A DNA stretch of 14,666 nucleotides from an uncultured Clostridia bacterium (GTDB lineage Bacteria; Bacillota; Clostridia; Christensenellales; UBA3700), in contig CAMWPK010000018.1 in NCBI GenBank assembly GCA_947176115.1, positions 1 through 14,666 of the forward strand, in the 5' to 3' direction. Shown here piece by piece: positions 13,751 through 14,666 of this stretch (position 1 is the stretch's first letter; the number at the start of each line of letters is the position of its first letter). The translations under genes were made by a program, and so were the position numbers. The notes beneath the pieces were generated by a model that made no database searches, had not been told where the DNA came from, and was given only the letters and a program-made list of their open reading frames with translations.

Positions 13751-14666
13751 ATGGAAGAACAAAAAATCACGACTGAGCTTGACGAAAAGAAACTTCAAAG
13801 AGAAGAAAAGGTCAAGAGCGAAGCCATTAAGTTAGCCGGCGCCTACAAGGGCAAGACTATGAAGATGACGGAGTTTGAAAAATTCTCCGACAAGCATGCG
13901 CTTCAACCTGACGAAACTTCTTTGGTTTTTGAAATTCTCAAGCAAGAGGGCGTGGAAATTCAAGAGGATAGCGAAGAGGTAGTCAAGGACATAGTTTTTG
14001 ACAACATCGAAGCGACGACTGACGACTCGGTTAAAATGTACCTCAAAGATATAGGACAAGTACCTTTGCTCAGAGCCGATGAGGAAATAGAGCTTGCAAA
14101 GCGAATGAGCGAGGGCGACGTTGACGCTAAAAACAGATTGAGCGAAGCCAACTTAAGACTTGTCGTATCCATTGCCAAGAGATACGTCGGCAGAGGTATG
14201 CAATTCCTCGACCTTATTCAAGAGGGTAATCTCGGACTTATGAAAGCTGTAGAGAAGTTCGACTATACCAAGGGCTTTAAGTTCTCGACCTACGCTACGT
14301 GGTGGATTAAGCAATCTATTACTAGAGCAATAGCAGACCAAGCGAGGACGATAAGAATACCCGTTCATATGGTAGAAACTATCAATAAGACGGGCAGAGT
14401 ATCGCGTCAACTTTTGCAGACTTTGGGAAGAGAACCCACAACCGCAGAAATTGCCGAGAAAATGGGCTTGACTGAGGAAAAGGTGATTGAGATACAAAAA
14501 ATAGCGCAAGACCCTGTGTCGTTAGAGAAGCCTATCGGCGAAGAAGAGGACAGCCATCTTGGCGACTTCATTGAGGATAATACCTCTGCGTCGCCGGCGG
14601 AAAAAGCCGAGACTAGAATGCTCAAAGAGCATTTGCTTGAAGTTCTGAGTACGCTCACCCCTAGAG
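13751..14666 (+). CDS. rpoD: Primary sigma factor RpoD/SigA, 3' end cut by window
   Basis: The main sigma-70 factor directs RNA polymerase to housekeeping promoters. The frame stays open to the window end (305 codons seen; family members of this type are about 360-400). A short, charged region 1.1-like segment fills residues 1-90, then region 1.2 (DDSVKMYLKDIGQVPLL, 91-107) and region 2 (about 128-205). Region 2 carries the core-binding DLIQEGNLGLMKAVEKFD and the -10-reading and melting segment FSTYATWWIKQSITRAI. Region 3 runs from about 210 to 278, and the first residues of region 4 (LSTLTPR) end the window. The start follows a perfect GGAGG at 13737-13741. Cotranscription with dnaG is likely. 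Confidence 0.96.
   Translation, partial: MEEQKITTELDEKKLQREEKVKSEAIKLAGAYKGKTMKMTEFEKFSDKHALQPDETSLVFEILKQEGVEIQEDSEEVVKDIVFDNIEATTDDSVKMYLKDIGQVPLLRADEEIELAKRMSEGDVDAKNRLSEANLRLVVSIAKRYVGRGMQFLDLIQEGNLGLMKAVEKFDYTKGFKFSTYATWWIKQSITRAIADQARTIRIPVHMVETINKTGRVSRQLLQTLGREPTTAEIAEKMGLTEEKVIEIQKIAQDPVSLEKPIGEEEDSHLGDFIEDNTSASPAEKAETRMLKEHLLEVLSTLTPR

Overview
The window looks like chromosomal DNA of a low-to-moderate GC, Gram-positive bacterium of the Clostridia type. The evidence is strong AGGAG-type ribosome binding sites, a T-box riboswitch, consensus sigma-A promoters and a dnaG-rpoD pair. An uncultured gut-type Clostridia lineage is a reasonable guess, but genus and species cannot be read from the sequence. 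All genes lie on the + strand.

Region 1 (1-8425) is a complete arginine biosynthesis cluster in the order argG-argH-argC-argJ-argB-argD-argF. ArgJ, ArgB, ArgC and ArgD make ornithine through acetylated intermediates. ArgF then makes citrulline, and ArgG and ArgH convert citrulline to arginine. No argR, carAB or classical argA is in view. The outstanding oddity is argJ, which carries a perfect, in-frame 249-bp tandem duplication near its 3' end. This adds 83 residues to an otherwise normal-length protein and repeats the NWGRI motif. Directly after the argJ stop codon lies a 153-bp gap rich in long-range complementary segments that cross one another, so pseudoknots or alternative folds are possible. 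It may be a structured RNA or an intergenic repeat. A second, simpler stem-loop separates argG and argH.

Region 2 (8422-9941) holds a GNAT acetyltransferase coupled to argF by an ATGA overlap, an HU-type nucleoid protein gene with its own terminator, and a cysteine-rich C_GCAxxG_C_C family protein. A good promoter and two hairpins for the HU gene lie inside the last third of the GNAT reading frame. The C-terminal tail of the GNAT may therefore be extra sequence laid over a regulatory leader.

Region 3 (9942-11910) is a T-box-controlled asparagine synthetase gene. It has a consensus promoter with an A/T-rich upstream stretch, a leader with an Asn specifier (AAC), a T-box sequence whose UGGC matches the GCCA end expected for tRNA-Asn, a terminator/antiterminator switch, asnB, and a downstream terminator.

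Region 4 (11911-14666) is dnaG (primase) followed 27 bp later by rpoD (primary sigma factor), which runs off the window end at the start of region 4. Most of the window is ordinary core metabolism and housekeeping. The items worth a second look are the argJ duplication, the argJ-argB intergenic element and the GNAT/HU overlap.
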